From an uncultured Prevotella sp. (GTDB taxonomy: Bacteria > Bacteroidota > Bacteroidia > Bacteroidales > Bacteroidaceae), in the NCBI RefSeq assembly GCF_900549175.1, contig NZ_URNN01000006.1, positions 1 through 39,832 of the forward strand: DNA of 39,832 nt, written 5' to 3'. Positions within the stretch are counted from its first letter, which is position 1. Every line of letters begins with the position of its first letter. Positions 1 through 8,415 of this stretch are shown one piece after another. The notes below the pieces were generated by a model. It was not told the origin of the DNA and ran no database searches. It saw nothing but the letters and a program-made list of their open reading frames with translations. The position numbers were made by a program, and so were the translations under genes.

Positions 1-41
1 GATGGTACTGCAATGCAATGCGGGAGAGTAGGAGGCCGCCT
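1..41 (+). rRNA. rrf: 5S ribosomal RNA, 3' end (partial)
   Basis: The first 41 bases match the 3' end of bacterial 5S rRNA: the GATGGTACTGC loop/helix segment followed by GGGAGAGTAGG and a terminal GCC run. The gene begins outside the window, so an rRNA operon lies to the left. A strong hairpin terminator follows directly, as expected for the end of an rrn operon. The exact 3' end is uncertain by 1-3 bases. Confidence 0.88.
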
Positions 42-61
42 TCTTTCATTTATATTCAAAT

Positions 62-107
62 GTCTCCCCTGTTGGACGATGAGTCCGGCGGGGGAGACTT
101 CTTTTTT
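62..107 (+). terminator. rRNA operon intrinsic terminator
   Basis: GTCTCCCC at 62-69 pairs with GGGGAGAC at 91-98. The stem continues inward through a second block, 71-77 with 83-89 (using G-U pairs), leaving a 5-base loop. A U-rich tract CTTTTTT follows at 101-107. The position directly after 5S rRNA makes it the operon terminator. Confidence 0.85.
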
Positions 108-111
108 ATCC

Positions 112-161
112 AAACGCAAAGACGCTGAGGCGCAAAGATTTCTTTTAGGGTCTTTGCGTTT
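112..161. repeat. AAACGCAAAG-type inverted repeat, copy 1
   Basis: AAACGCAAAGAC (112-123) and its exact complement GTCTTTGCGTTT (150-161) flank a segment containing GGCGCAAAGATTT. The same words recur in a longer inverted repeat at 21682-21798, so this is a dispersed repeat. It sits just after the rRNA terminator, as the second copy sits after the tRNA gene. Confidence 0.6.
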
Positions 162-269
162 AAATCAAAATATCCTTTATCCCAGCCACCGGCAGGAGTA
201 ATCATAATTCTCAATTCTCAACTTTCAATTTCCAATTATGCACAATGGCGCACAATATGGCGGAGGTTT

Positions 270-878
270 ATGCGTTTAAGGATTATGTACAGGTTGAAAA
301 GAATTATAGTTTGGATTATGCGTATGCACTGTTGTCGGGGATTCGGAATACAATCGCCGACGGACTATGCTTTTGTACGTTATGTAGTCAATGAGCATTA
401 TCCGTACTATTCGTATTCGGACTTGAAATCACTGTTGCCTGACATTGATGATGAGACACGCAGACTGTGTTGTCTCTATTTCCGAATAGCAAATTATCTG
501 CAACCCGACGTTATCGTCTGTACTTCCGGAGACAAGGCTTATCCCGCTTATTTGCAGGCAGGATGCCATAGGGCGGCGATTGTGGATCAGGTGAAGTTCG
601 GTTCCATGGCAGAGCGTGACGACAGTGGTGTTGTCGGATTGTTTGTAACACCGGTATCGGATGAGAGGTTTGTTTCGTTCGTGACAGGTATTTCAGATAA
701 GCTTGACGGGCGGTCGATAATGATTGTGGAGGGGATTCATGCAGGCAGGACAGCCAAGAGGCGTTGGAAGGCTGTTAGAGAGGACGAGAGAGTGGGAGTG
801 ACGTTTGACTTGTATTACGCAGGCATTGTCTTTTTTGATAAAAGGCGTTATAAACAACACTATAAGATAAATTTTTAG
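270..878 (+). CDS. Conserved Bacteroidota protein of unknown function
   Basis: A 202-residue soluble protein with no signal peptide or clear membrane segment. The N-terminus is basic and is followed by a GIQSP motif and a conserved-looking stretch RYVVNEHYPYY. The opening resembles proteins related to class I SAM-dependent methyltransferases that are conserved in Bacteroidales, but I see no intact glycine-rich SAM-binding loop, so no activity is assigned. The start at 270 has a GGAGG box at 262-266; an alternative ATG lies at 285. The cobalamin adenosyltransferase gene follows 97 bp downstream on the same strand, so the two may be co-transcribed. Confidence 0.7.
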   Translation: MRLRIMYRLKRIIVWIMRMHCCRGFGIQSPTDYAFVRYVVNEHYPYYSYSDLKSLLPDIDDETRRLCCLYFRIANYLQPDVIVCTSGDKAYPAYLQAGCHRAAIVDQVKFGSMAERDDSGVVGLFVTPVSDERFVSFVTGISDKLDGRSIMIVEGIHAGRTAKRRWKAVREDERVGVTFDLYYAGIVFFDKRRYKQHYKINF

Positions 879-974
879 TTTATTAATCCGGTTGCGGCCG
901 ATTCTGAAACGATTACCTGCGTCTGTTTTATGACTAACGATAATTAATGTATAACAATAAAAAGATGATTTGCA

Positions 975-1538
975 ATGAAAATAACGAAAGTATATACGAA
1001 AGGCGGTGACAAGGGTATGACAAGTCTTGTAGGCGGTGTGCGTATCAATAAGGCGGATGTACGTCTGGAGGCTTACGGAACTGTGGATGAGCTTGGAGCG
1101 CAGTTGGGATTGCTCGCGGCATATATGTCCGATGGACCTGACAAGGACATGGTGGAGCGCGTACAGGGCAACCTCTTTATTGTGGGTGCCCATTTGGCTA
1201 CCGACCAAAGTAAGACACCCCTTTATGACTCGGCCAGACTCCCTGCGGGCGAGACAGAACTTTTGGAGAAGGAGATTGACGCGATAATGGGTTCTTTACC
1301 CGAGGCACAGGGTTTTGTGCTTCCCGGGGGATGTCCCGCTGCAGCGCATGCACATGTGTGCCGCACTGTGTGTCGCAGGGCTGAACGGCGTGTTGTTGCG
1401 CTGTCTGAAAATGCCGTTGTGGCACCGGAAATACAGCAATATCTCAACAGATTGTCGGACTATCTGTTTGTTTTAGCTAAAAAACTTAATTTTGTGGCAG
1501 GTATTAGTGAAAAAGTGTGGACGAATCATTGTAAATAA
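975..1538 (+). CDS. pduO: Cob(I)yrinic acid a,c-diamide adenosyltransferase, PduO type
   Basis: This 187-residue protein transfers the adenosyl group of ATP to cob(I)alamin, making adenosylcobalamin. The family marks are clear: the N-terminal TKGGDKGMTSL nucleotide-binding segment, an AYGTVDELGAQLG stretch near residues 34-46, the RTVCRRAERRVVAL motif of the cobalamin-binding helix, and the C-terminal NRLSDYLFVLAKKLN signature. Length is typical for stand-alone PduO-type enzymes. In Bacteroidales the cofactor serves methylmalonyl-CoA mutase, which is family knowledge and not shown here. A promoter for the next gene lies at the very end of this one. Confidence 0.93.
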   Translation: MKITKVYTKGGDKGMTSLVGGVRINKADVRLEAYGTVDELGAQLGLLAAYMSDGPDKDMVERVQGNLFIVGAHLATDQSKTPLYDSARLPAGETELLEKEIDAIMGSLPEAQGFVLPGGCPAAAHAHVCRTVCRRAERRVVALSENAVVAPEIQQYLNRLSDYLFVLAKKLNFVAGISEKVWTNHCK

Positions 1539-1558
1539 GAAGAAAATTATTATTTTTG
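1528..1558 (+). promoter_or_regulatory. Bacteroidota-type promoter for the 1594 gene
   Basis: ATTG at 1528-1531, a 19-bp spacer, then TATTTTTG at 1551-1558, matching the -33/-7 form TTTG-N19/20-TAnnTTTG. Transcription would begin near 1565, some 30 bases before the ATG. The upstream box overlaps the end of the adenosyltransferase gene. Confidence 0.6.
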
Positions 1559-1593
1559 CGCAATATTCAGAAACTGGTAAAACTTTAAAGACT

Positions 1594-1815
1594 ATGTATT
1601 GGACACTGGAATTGGCTTCAAAGCTTGAAGATGCGCCATGGCCTGCAACAAAGGACGAACTCATTGACTATGCGATTCGTTCGGGCGCTCCACTCGAAGT
1701 ATTGGAAAACTTGCAGGAAATAGAAGATGAGGGTGATGTATATGAAAGCATCGAAGATATATGGCCCGACTATCCTACCAAGGAGGACTTTTTGTTCAAC
1801 GAGGATGAGTATTAA
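1594..1815 (+). CDS. Small acidic DUF2795-like protein
   Basis: A 73-residue, strongly acidic protein beginning MYWTLELASKLEDAPWPATK. It resembles the Bacteroidota DUF2795 family, whose members share a tryptophan-rich start, a DELIDYAIRSGAP helix and an acidic tail (here EDIWPDYPTKEDF then NEDEY). Function is unknown. I chose the ATG at 1594 because a good promoter ends only about 36 bp upstream and the family starts with this methionine; the longer reading from 1492 would run back through the promoter and the upstream gene. An intrinsic terminator follows 37 bp after the stop, so it is probably a single-gene transcript. Confidence 0.88.
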   Translation: MYWTLELASKLEDAPWPATKDELIDYAIRSGAPLEVLENLQEIEDEGDVYESIEDIWPDYPTKEDFLFNEDEY

Positions 1816-1851
1816 ACCGGCTTAGAAGGCTTATGTATTTTTAATTTACAA

Positions 1852-1895
1852 CGGGTTGACTGTCGTTATGTGCGATAGTCAACCCGCTTTTTTTC
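1852..1895 (+). terminator. Intrinsic terminator after the 1594 gene
   Basis: A 14-bp stem, CGGGTTGACTGTCG (1852-1865) with CGATAGTCAACCCG (1873-1886), contains one G-U pair and is followed by CTTTTTTTC. It separates the rightward genes from the leftward addB end. Confidence 0.85.
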
Positions 1896-1933
1896 ATTTA
1901 TCCGCAATTAGTCCATTTACAATGAACCCATAA

Positions 1934-4867
1934 TCATGCTTTTGTCTTGGAATTGCCACACAGCAGCATATACGGACATGTGCGGCAGATGTCATCGTCG
2001 GTAGTGGGACAGAAGGGTAGGTCGGGATTGAAAATATCGTTGACCTTTTCCTGCAACAGCGTTTCAAACTCCTGACAGCAGTCGTTGATGTCGCGGACGG
2101 GATTCTTGCCGAGGCAGAGCGTCGGGTCGTAATCCTTGGTGTTGGCATGCTGTATGAAGAGCAGGGCCGGACTTACGGGCAGATGCCGCGGATTGTAATC
2201 GGCGCGGGCTCTCGCGATGCCACTGTAGAGGAACGTCTGCAGGTAGTAGTCGCTGTGCTTGTGTATGTTCTTCGGGTCGAAGATGGCCGCCGTATCGGGC
2301 ATGGTCTCCAGTTTGCGGCCTCCGGTCTTGTAGTCGATGACACGGATGCGCTCCCCCGTACCGTCATTCACGCAGTCAAGACGGTCGATGCGTCCGCCGA
2401 CGGTGGTGCGGAACCGCACCTTGTCGCCTCCGCACACCTCCATATCCTTTATGACATCTTTCTCAAGTCCGATGATGTCAAACGGAGCCAACTGCATGTC
2501 GATGCGCAACAGTTTGCGCAGATATGTTATTATGACCTCGCGGTTGATGAGTTGCAGGCCGTTGTATTCGAGGCGCGAGCCCATACCCTTGGGCAGTTTG
2601 AAAAGTTCTTCCATGAAGGTCTCGTCCACCACACGTTCAATATCGGCTCCATGGCTGAGCATCCGTTTGATGTCATCGGCCGTGACATGATTTCCGCCGG
2701 CCATTATCCGCTCATATATTTTCTGTGAGGCCTCGTGGAAGATATTTCCGAAAATGCGGTTGTCAATCTCGTTGTCATCGTTGTCCTCAGGTTCGCGTAT
2801 GCCGCACACATAGTTGTAATAGAACTGTTTCTGGCATCTCATATATTTGTTTACGGCAGTTGGCGTGAGTAGAGGCGTGTCTTCCTTGTCAACATTCATG
2901 CCCTTGTCGAAGCGTCTGAGCAGCCGTTTCATCACGCTCTCCGTCTTGTCCACCTTTAGGGGAGCAAATGACATCGGCTGTTGTCCTGCCTGTAGTGACC
3001 GTCGTGTCATCCGGTGATTGCCCTCCACGAGAATCTGGAGCATGAAGCGGCTCATCTCGCCCGTGGTGCCGTTGTCGGTGGAACTGTTGTAGAGGATGGT
3101 TATGTCGCTTGCCCTTTGGAGCAGGCGGTAGAAGTAGTAGGCATAGATGGCAACCTTGTTGTCCACCGTTGTCAGCTCGTGCGCCTTGCGTATGCTGTAC
3201 GGTATGAACGACGTGTCGTTTACGCCTTTGGGCATGTTGCCTTCGTTGGCCGACAGTATGAGCACGTGGTCGAAGTCGAGGTTGCGCGTCTCGAGCACGC
3301 CCATCACCTGCACACCCACCACCGGCTCGCCGTGGAACGGTATTGATGTCGACTTCATCAGCTGTCCTATAAGGCGTTGCAACGTTATGAGGTCGATGGC
3401 CAGGTCGCCGGAGGTCATGAGTCCTGCCAAGCGGTTCATCAGCGTATAGGTACGGAAGAGGGCCTCCTTGAACAGCGGGTCGTCACTTTCGCCGGCGTTG
3501 GATGCTATAACTTTCAGAATGTCTATAATCCATTGTGTGATGCGTCCCGACAGTTCGGCGCAACTGTATCCGTCGGTGCTGCCGAAGAGGACGGTTGTCC
3601 CCTCGTCGGTGCAGAGCTGCCGGCGGGTTGGGTAGTACACCTTTGCATCCACGTTGAGAGCCTTGTACAGACTGTCGTAGTCCGCCGATATGTACTTCAT
3701 GTACGGATGTTTCAGGACGGCATTGACAGCCTGCAGGCGGTACTTTTCCGCTGTGGCTATGTATCCGCCGGTCTGCAGGTTGATGAGCAGCGATATCAGT
3801 GAGGCCACGGGCGACTGGGCCAACGGATAACCTGTGGTGATGTTCACCTTGTCCGCCTCGTCCGGCAGGCAGTGGATAACGGTCTGCAGCAGTCCCTCGT
3901 CGCACATTACGATGGCCGTGCGCCGTCCGTCGGCGATGCGGTTGTTCTCGCGCAGCCACTGGCTGATGTAGCGCGCCTGTACGTTTTCGGTGGGGGCCGA
4001 AATGTATGTTATGTCTTTCGGACGTCTGAAGTTGTCGTAGACGGCATGGTCGGTGGTGTCGAGTTCGTTGGGGAAGGCTTGCAGATAAGACGCGATGTAG
4101 TGCCCCGCCTCGTGGTACCCGTCGCGTCCGTGCGGCATGTAGTATTGGTCGAAGTCCCAATAGAAGTGGGCGCGTCCCTGCTTCTGCAGACGTTCGAACA
4201 GCCGTTTCTCCACCTTCTGCAGCATATTGAAGCCGACGAAGAGATAAGTGTCGTACATGAACTCCACATTCTCGTTTTCGGCCACCTCGCGGTACAGTGC
4301 CCCCTCGTATGCCAGTCCCTGCGCGGCCAGACGCCTGTTGAACGAGCGGTAGATGTCGTAGATGTGGCTCCACAGGCGCAGAAAGCGTTGCTTCAGCTCA
4401 GAGTTGTGCTCCTCGCTGAAGTTGCTGAAGAACTTTTTTATTATCTCTATCTGCTCCTTGCTGAGATACGACACGTCGTCAAGTTCGTGTATGTCTCTCA
4501 GGTTGGCGAACACCTTGTCCGGTTCGGCCATGTTTTTGTCAAGGTCGTCAAAGTCGGCCAGCAGCAGTTGTCCCCATCCGTAGAAGTGGTCGAGTGTCTC
4601 GTCAATGCCCGTACATTCGGTGAAGCACTTGTGCAGGTCGCATATCAGTTTTATCTGGTCGCCGGTCTTGCGTATGGAATGACGGCGGAAGAGGTCGCTG
4701 ATGGTGATGTATGCCGGGCTCCACATGGGCCGTCCGGCCATGCGCACGAAATGCTCGTTCATGAACAGTGCGGCGCGTTTGTTGGGAAACACCACCGCCA
4801 CGCGCGACAGATTGTCGCCATATTTGTTAATAATGTCGCGGGCGACATATTCCAGAAATGTTTTCAT
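1934..4867 (-). CDS. addB: AddB-like PD-(D/E)XK nuclease subunit of the recombination helicase-nuclease
   Basis: A 977-residue partner of AddA in processing double-strand DNA ends for RecA recombination. The N-terminal part is the inactive helicase-like fold of AddB (start MKTFLEYVARDIINKYGDN, then VVFPNKRAALFMNEHF). The C-terminal part is a PD-(D/E)XK nuclease with GGRIDRLDC and VIDYKTGG motifs. The iron-staple cysteines of AddB nucleases are present: one in YMRCQKQFYYNYV before the nuclease core and three at the end as CRTCPYMLLC (CxxC-x5-C). The gene lies downstream of addA on the same strand, 174 bp apart, separated by a repeat cluster. Overall similarity to classical AddB is remote, so the name rests on architecture and context. 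Confidence 0.88.
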   Translation of the reverse strand: MKTFLEYVARDIINKYGDNLSRVAVVFPNKRAALFMNEHFVRMAGRPMWSPAYITISDLFRRHSIRKTGDQIKLICDLHKCFTECTGIDETLDHFYGWGQLLLADFDDLDKNMAEPDKVFANLRDIHELDDVSYLSKEQIEIIKKFFSNFSEEHNSELKQRFLRLWSHIYDIYRSFNRRLAAQGLAYEGALYREVAENENVEFMYDTYLFVGFNMLQKVEKRLFERLQKQGRAHFYWDFDQYYMPHGRDGYHEAGHYIASYLQAFPNELDTTDHAVYDNFRRPKDITYISAPTENVQARYISQWLRENNRIADGRRTAIVMCDEGLLQTVIHCLPDEADKVNITTGYPLAQSPVASLISLLINLQTGGYIATAEKYRLQAVNAVLKHPYMKYISADYDSLYKALNVDAKVYYPTRRQLCTDEGTTVLFGSTDGYSCAELSGRITQWIIDILKVIASNAGESDDPLFKEALFRTYTLMNRLAGLMTSGDLAIDLITLQRLIGQLMKSTSIPFHGEPVVGVQVMGVLETRNLDFDHVLILSANEGNMPKGVNDTSFIPYSIRKAHELTTVDNKVAIYAYYFYRLLQRASDITILYNSSTDNGTTGEMSRFMLQILVEGNHRMTRRSLQAGQQPMSFAPLKVDKTESVMKRLLRRFDKGMNVDKEDTPLLTPTAVNKYMRCQKQFYYNYVCGIREPEDNDDNEIDNRIFGNIFHEASQKIYERIMAGGNHVTADDIKRMLSHGADIERVVDETFMEELFKLPKGMGSRLEYNGLQLINREVIITYLRKLLRIDMQLAPFDIIGLEKDVIKDMEVCGGDKVRFRTTVGGRIDRLDCVNDGTGERIRVIDYKTGGRKLETMPDTAAIFDPKNIHKHSDYYLQTFLYSGIARARADYNPRHLPVSPALLFIQHANTKDYDPTLCLGKNPVRDINDCCQEFETLLQEKVNDIFNPDLPFCPTTDDDICRTCPYMLLCGNSKTKA

Positions 4868-4897
4868 ATATATATATTAGGAGTTATTTCTTTAGAA

Positions 4898-4940
4898 GTT
4901 AAAGGAGTTACCGCTCCCTGCGGTCGCTCAGGAGTTAAAG
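4898..4940. repeat. AGTTAAAG-type dispersed repeat, copy 1
   Basis: The segment runs GTTAAAGGAGTTA, then CGCTCCCTGCGGTCGCT, then AGGAGTTAAAG. A near-identical copy is at 39651-39694 after dnaB, and a related copy with a GCGGC/GCCGC mini-hairpin core lies at 4961-4999. The family sits in intergenic DNA only. Confidence 0.65.
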
Positions 4941-5032
4941 ACAAATGCTTTTTTTAAGAAGTTAAAGGAGTTATTGCGGCTGCGCCGCTCAGGAGTTAAG
5001 TCAAGTCTTAAAAGCATTTGTCTTTAACTCCT
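4930..5032. repeat. Perfect 23-bp inverted repeat between addA and addB
   Basis: The 23 bases 4930-4952 (AGGAGTTAAAGACAAATGC and onwards) are exactly complementary to 5010-5032. The 57-base interior holds another AGTTAAAG copy with GCGGC (4976-4980) pairing with GCCGC (4984-4988). In the addA-addB transcript this would form a long hairpin in the intercistronic leader, which could stabilise mRNA or tune addB expression. That role is inference. Confidence 0.75.
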
Positions 5033-5041
5033 ATAACTCCT

Positions 5042-8000
5042 TTAGTTACCCAAGGACACTCCCTCTATTTTATTACTGTAAACAAACCACAGAAACCCTT
5101 CCACGTTGGTGTAGCCCATGGCCGAGAGTAGACGCATGTATTCGCGCACCTGCTCGTGGTAGCTGTCTTTGGGCGTGCCGAACTTGAAGTCGACCACAAT
5201 CATGCGTTCGCCGTCGGTCATTACGCGGTCGGGCCGTCTTTCCATCACGTTTCCCGTTCCGTCGGTGGAGAGTATCGAACATTCGTTGAACAGTTGCCAA
5301 CGGTCGGAGAACCAATCTGCCACCTGCGGTGACGCCAACCGCTTGCGCAACATCTCCGCCGCCTTCTCTGCCGTCTTACGGTCAAGCAGACCCTCGGTCT
5401 CCAGACGTATCAGTGCCGTGTCTGCGTCATCTGCCGTCCGTATCTCGGAGAACACCTTGTGCAGTATGTTTCCCATCTTGATGTATTCCCTACGGTCATT
5501 GTCCGAATCGTCTCCTGATATGAAGTCACGGCTTTGGTTGCTCTGCATGAACTCCGTCTTGTTGTCAAACGTCTCTATACTTATTGGCATGGGAATTACC
5601 GGTTGCACGAAAACGTTGGCCGACCCTCCGGTGTCACGTTTCCCGCATGTCTTTGCGGCAAGTGTTCCGTATTCGAAAACCACGGTTCCGTCCCCGCCGT
5701 CTTCATCCATGCCTGTCAGCGCGGCTCCCAGCTTTTCGGCAATGTCGGGCAGACAAGACTCAATGAGTTGCGAGCGCGAGTTTTTGGCGTCGCGGTGGCC
5801 GATGACGAAAAGATTGCGTGAGGCACGGGTGAATGCCACGTAGAGCAGGTTGAGATTGTCCACGCAGTTTTGCAGGTACTCGTCTTGATAGTCTTTCTCG
5901 TAGATGGTGCCCGTCATGCCCTTGCGACTGTAGTCGACGGGGATTATGGGCAGTTCGTCGAACGGGGCTTCTGTCGGCTTGCACCACAACACGTTGCCGG
6001 TCTGCTTCTCCAGCTGCCAGTCGCAGAATGGTATGATGACGCTGTCGAACTCCAGACCCTTGCTCTTGTGTATCGAGATGAGCCTTATGCCGTCGGGCTC
6101 GTCACTCTGTATTGTCTTGCCGCATATCGTGCGCTCCCATTCTGCCACAAACGAGTCGGTGTCGGCTGTATGGTCTTGGGTGAACGAGCTCAGCTGGTCG
6201 TAGAAGGCGCATACGTATGCGCTCTGTCCGCTGAGATGTTTCAGTCGGAATATTGCGTACAGTCGCTCGGCAAGGTCGTACAGCGGCATGGCCATGAGTT
6301 CGTCCATGTGTTCCGTGTATTCTTTGGGCAGCAGCGAGTTGTCGACGCCGTTCTGTGTTATGTCCTGTTCGGTTATGTCGCGGCTTTTTATGTGCAGTTG
6401 ATATGTCTTTGTCAGACTTGCGCGTGTCAGCACGTCGTCACGGTGGGTCAGCAGATGCAGAGCCTGCACTATGGTGCATACGGCGAGCGACGCGTCGAGG
6501 CGGAAAGCCTCGTCAGACACAATTCTTATGCCGGGCAGTTGTTCGGTGATGTACTTCGCAATCAGCGGGATGTGCTTGTTGGTGCGCACCAGTATGGCTA
6601 TGTCCCCCGCTTCCGCGCCATTGGCGAGAAGCTGCTTTATGGTATCGGCCACATCGTTTAGAACCGCCCGTTCATAGTCATCACCGGACAACAGCCGCAC
6701 ATTCACATAACCGCTGCCGCCGCGTTTCACGGGCACCTGCTGTGCCACGTCGGCATAGGCGCTGCGCAGCTGTCCGGCATGTTCGGTGGAGATTCCCTCG
6801 GCGTTGCATTCCGCCTCCACGGCACACTCGAAGAACGTGTTGTTGAAGTTGATGATGTTGCCCGCCGAACGGTAGTTCATCGTGAGTGATTTCACGTCGA
6901 GTGTCTTGTCGTTGCCGCCGAACTGGCCTTTTATGTTGTTTAGCAGCCGCCAGTCGCCCGAGCGCCAGCGGTAGATGCTTTGCTTCACGTCGCCCACAAT
7001 CAGATTCGATGTGTCTTCATGGCTCATGCACTCCATGAGCAGTACCTTGAAGTTGCGCCACTGTACCGAACTTGTGTCCTGAAACTCGTCTATCATGACA
7101 TGTTCCAGCCGCGTGCCTATTTTCTCGAAGATGAATGGCGAGTCGCTGTCGCCTATCAGCGAGTGGAGCAGTTGCTGTGTGTCGCTGAGCAGAAAGCGGT
7201 TGGCCTCTTCGTTCATCTCTCTCACCTTTGTCTCTATGCTTCCGAGCAGGCGCAGTTGATAGAGGTGGCGCAGGGTGAGCTCTGCCGACTTGTACCGCCG
7301 CCACTGCCGCGGGCGTTCCTCGAGGGCAGTGTGCAGCAGGTCGGTCAGCGGGCCGAGGGCAAGGGCGTGTATGGTATCGCGGTGCGGGCTCTTGGCTGAA
7401 TACCATTTTGTGGCGTCAGCCTTGCAGTCGGTGACGCGTTTGCCCACTATGCTTTCGTCGAACGTTCCGTTCTTCATCTTGACAAACAGTCCGCCCACGC
7501 CCGAACTCTTGTATGCCAGGTCGTCAATGGTGAGCCCCTCCGACTTCAGCACCTCGAAAAACTCGTCGGCTATCTGTTCCATCCTCTCCCGTGACTCGTC
7601 CATCTCGCGGCGCAGGCCTTCGGCATATTTCTTCATGAAGGCCGTGTCGCCCGTCCTCTCGGCCATCTGCCTGCTTTCCTCTTTATAGAAGTCGCGGAAT
7701 ATTGTCTTGCCGAACGACTTTATCTGTCCTATCACATTCCAGCTCTTGTCATCGTCAATCTTGTCGTTGATGTATTCGATGATGAGTTTCAGAATCTCGT
7801 TTTTTGTGTCCAGTTCTTCTATCAGCTTGTCCACGGCATGCTCTTCCACCTGCGAGTCGTTCAGCTCGACACGCAGATTTGCCGTGAGGTCAAGCTCTCG
7901 GGCGAGGTTGCGCAGCACGGTCTGGAAGAACGAGTCGATGGTCTCTATGCGGAAATAGCCGTAGTTGTGGATGAGCAGCCGCAGGGCCGTGCCGGCGCGT

Positions 8001-8266
8001 TGGCTCACTGCCTCCGGCTCCATGCCGAGGTCGCCGCATATTCTGTCGGCATAGTTTTGCGAGTCGGGAAGCTGTTTCCAGATGCCATACAGCTGGCTCA
8101 GTATGCGCATCTTCATCTCTTCGGTGGCCTTGTTGGTGAAGGTCACGGCCAGAATGGTGCGGTAGCTTTGCGGGTTGCGCACGAGCAGCTTGATGTATTC
8201 CACGGCCAGGGTGAATGTCTTTCCGCTGCCTGCGCTTGCCTTATATACGGTTAGGGGGGTGTTCAT
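5042..8266 (-). CDS. addA: AddA-like UvrD-family helicase-nuclease
   Basis: A 1074-residue superfamily 1A helicase with a C-terminal nuclease, the motor subunit of the AddAB end-processing complex. Motifs in order: Walker A KASAGSGKTFTLA at residues 9-21, VTFTNKATEEMKMR at 41-54 (motif Ia), DEFQDT at 393-398 (Walker B), GDVKQSIYRWRSGD at 425-438 (motif III), ISIHKSKGLEFDSVI (motif V region), NLLYVAFTRASRNLFVIG (motif VI), and near the C-terminus RRPDRVM followed by VVDFKFG (PD-(D/E)XK core). Length fits the Bacteroidota family. It is transcribed divergently from the Rpn-type gene; addB follows. Confidence 0.94.
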   Translation of the reverse strand: MNTPLTVYKASAGSGKTFTLAVEYIKLLVRNPQSYRTILAVTFTNKATEEMKMRILSQLYGIWKQLPDSQNYADRICGDLGMEPEAVSQRAGTALRLLIHNYGYFRIETIDSFFQTVLRNLARELDLTANLRVELNDSQVEEHAVDKLIEELDTKNEILKLIIEYINDKIDDDKSWNVIGQIKSFGKTIFRDFYKEESRQMAERTGDTAFMKKYAEGLRREMDESRERMEQIADEFFEVLKSEGLTIDDLAYKSSGVGGLFVKMKNGTFDESIVGKRVTDCKADATKWYSAKSPHRDTIHALALGPLTDLLHTALEERPRQWRRYKSAELTLRHLYQLRLLGSIETKVREMNEEANRFLLSDTQQLLHSLIGDSDSPFIFEKIGTRLEHVMIDEFQDTSSVQWRNFKVLLMECMSHEDTSNLIVGDVKQSIYRWRSGDWRLLNNIKGQFGGNDKTLDVKSLTMNYRSAGNIINFNNTFFECAVEAECNAEGISTEHAGQLRSAYADVAQQVPVKRGGSGYVNVRLLSGDDYERAVLNDVADTIKQLLANGAEAGDIAILVRTNKHIPLIAKYITEQLPGIRIVSDEAFRLDASLAVCTIVQALHLLTHRDDVLTRASLTKTYQLHIKSRDITEQDITQNGVDNSLLPKEYTEHMDELMAMPLYDLAERLYAIFRLKHLSGQSAYVCAFYDQLSSFTQDHTADTDSFVAEWERTICGKTIQSDEPDGIRLISIHKSKGLEFDSVIIPFCDWQLEKQTGNVLWCKPTEAPFDELPIIPVDYSRKGMTGTIYEKDYQDEYLQNCVDNLNLLYVAFTRASRNLFVIGHRDAKNSRSQLIESCLPDIAEKLGAALTGMDEDGGDGTVVFEYGTLAAKTCGKRDTGGSANVFVQPVIPMPISIETFDNKTEFMQSNQSRDFISGDDSDNDRREYIKMGNILHKVFSEIRTADDADTALIRLETEGLLDRKTAEKAAEMLRKRLASPQVADWFSDRWQLFNECSILSTDGTGNVMERRPDRVMTDGERMIVVDFKFGTPKDSYHEQVREYMRLLSAMGYTNVEGFLWFVYSNKIEGVSLGN

Positions 8267-8305
8267 ATTGTGTCTCAGATGGTTTTATTGTTATGCAATG
8301 TTCTG

Positions 8306-8313
8306 CAAAGATA
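8306..8313 (-). promoter_or_regulatory. Candidate -7 element of the addA promoter
   Basis: CAAAGATA on the plus strand reads TATCTTTG on the minus strand, a match to TAnnTTTG, 40 bp upstream of the addA start. I find no convincing TTTG box at the right distance, so this is half a promoter by sequence. Confidence 0.4.
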
Positions 8314-8353
8314 GTGCAAAGTGCGCAAAATCCTCGTTTTTGTATTGAAAATG

Positions 8354-8385
8354 TTTGCCAGTTAATCAAACAATGCTTATCTTTG
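8354..8385 (+). promoter_or_regulatory. Bacteroidota-type promoter for the Rpn-type gene
   Basis: TTTG (8354-8357), a 20-bp spacer, then TATCTTTG (8378-8385): an exact match to the phylum consensus. The ATG at 8416 is about 30 bp further on. This supports the shorter reading of the gene, since starts upstream of 8354 would precede the promoter. Confidence 0.7.
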
Positions 8386-8415
8386 CGGATATTATATAAT
8401 GTAACTCAAAAAACG

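Noticed and set aside
13..201. A 62-codon open frame at the window start
   Set aside because: It runs through the 5S rRNA end, the terminator and a repeat.
3872..4957. Long plus-strand open frame opposite addB
   Set aside because: Valine-rich antisense composition typical of a shadow; addB has clear motifs on the other strand.
4868..5041. Insertion sequence ends
   Set aside because: The inverted repeats enclose no transposase gene and no target duplication is visible.
8215..8415. Longer start for the Rpn-type gene
   Set aside because: It would place the start before the promoter at 8354-8385 and overlap addA; the family begins at the ATG at 8416.
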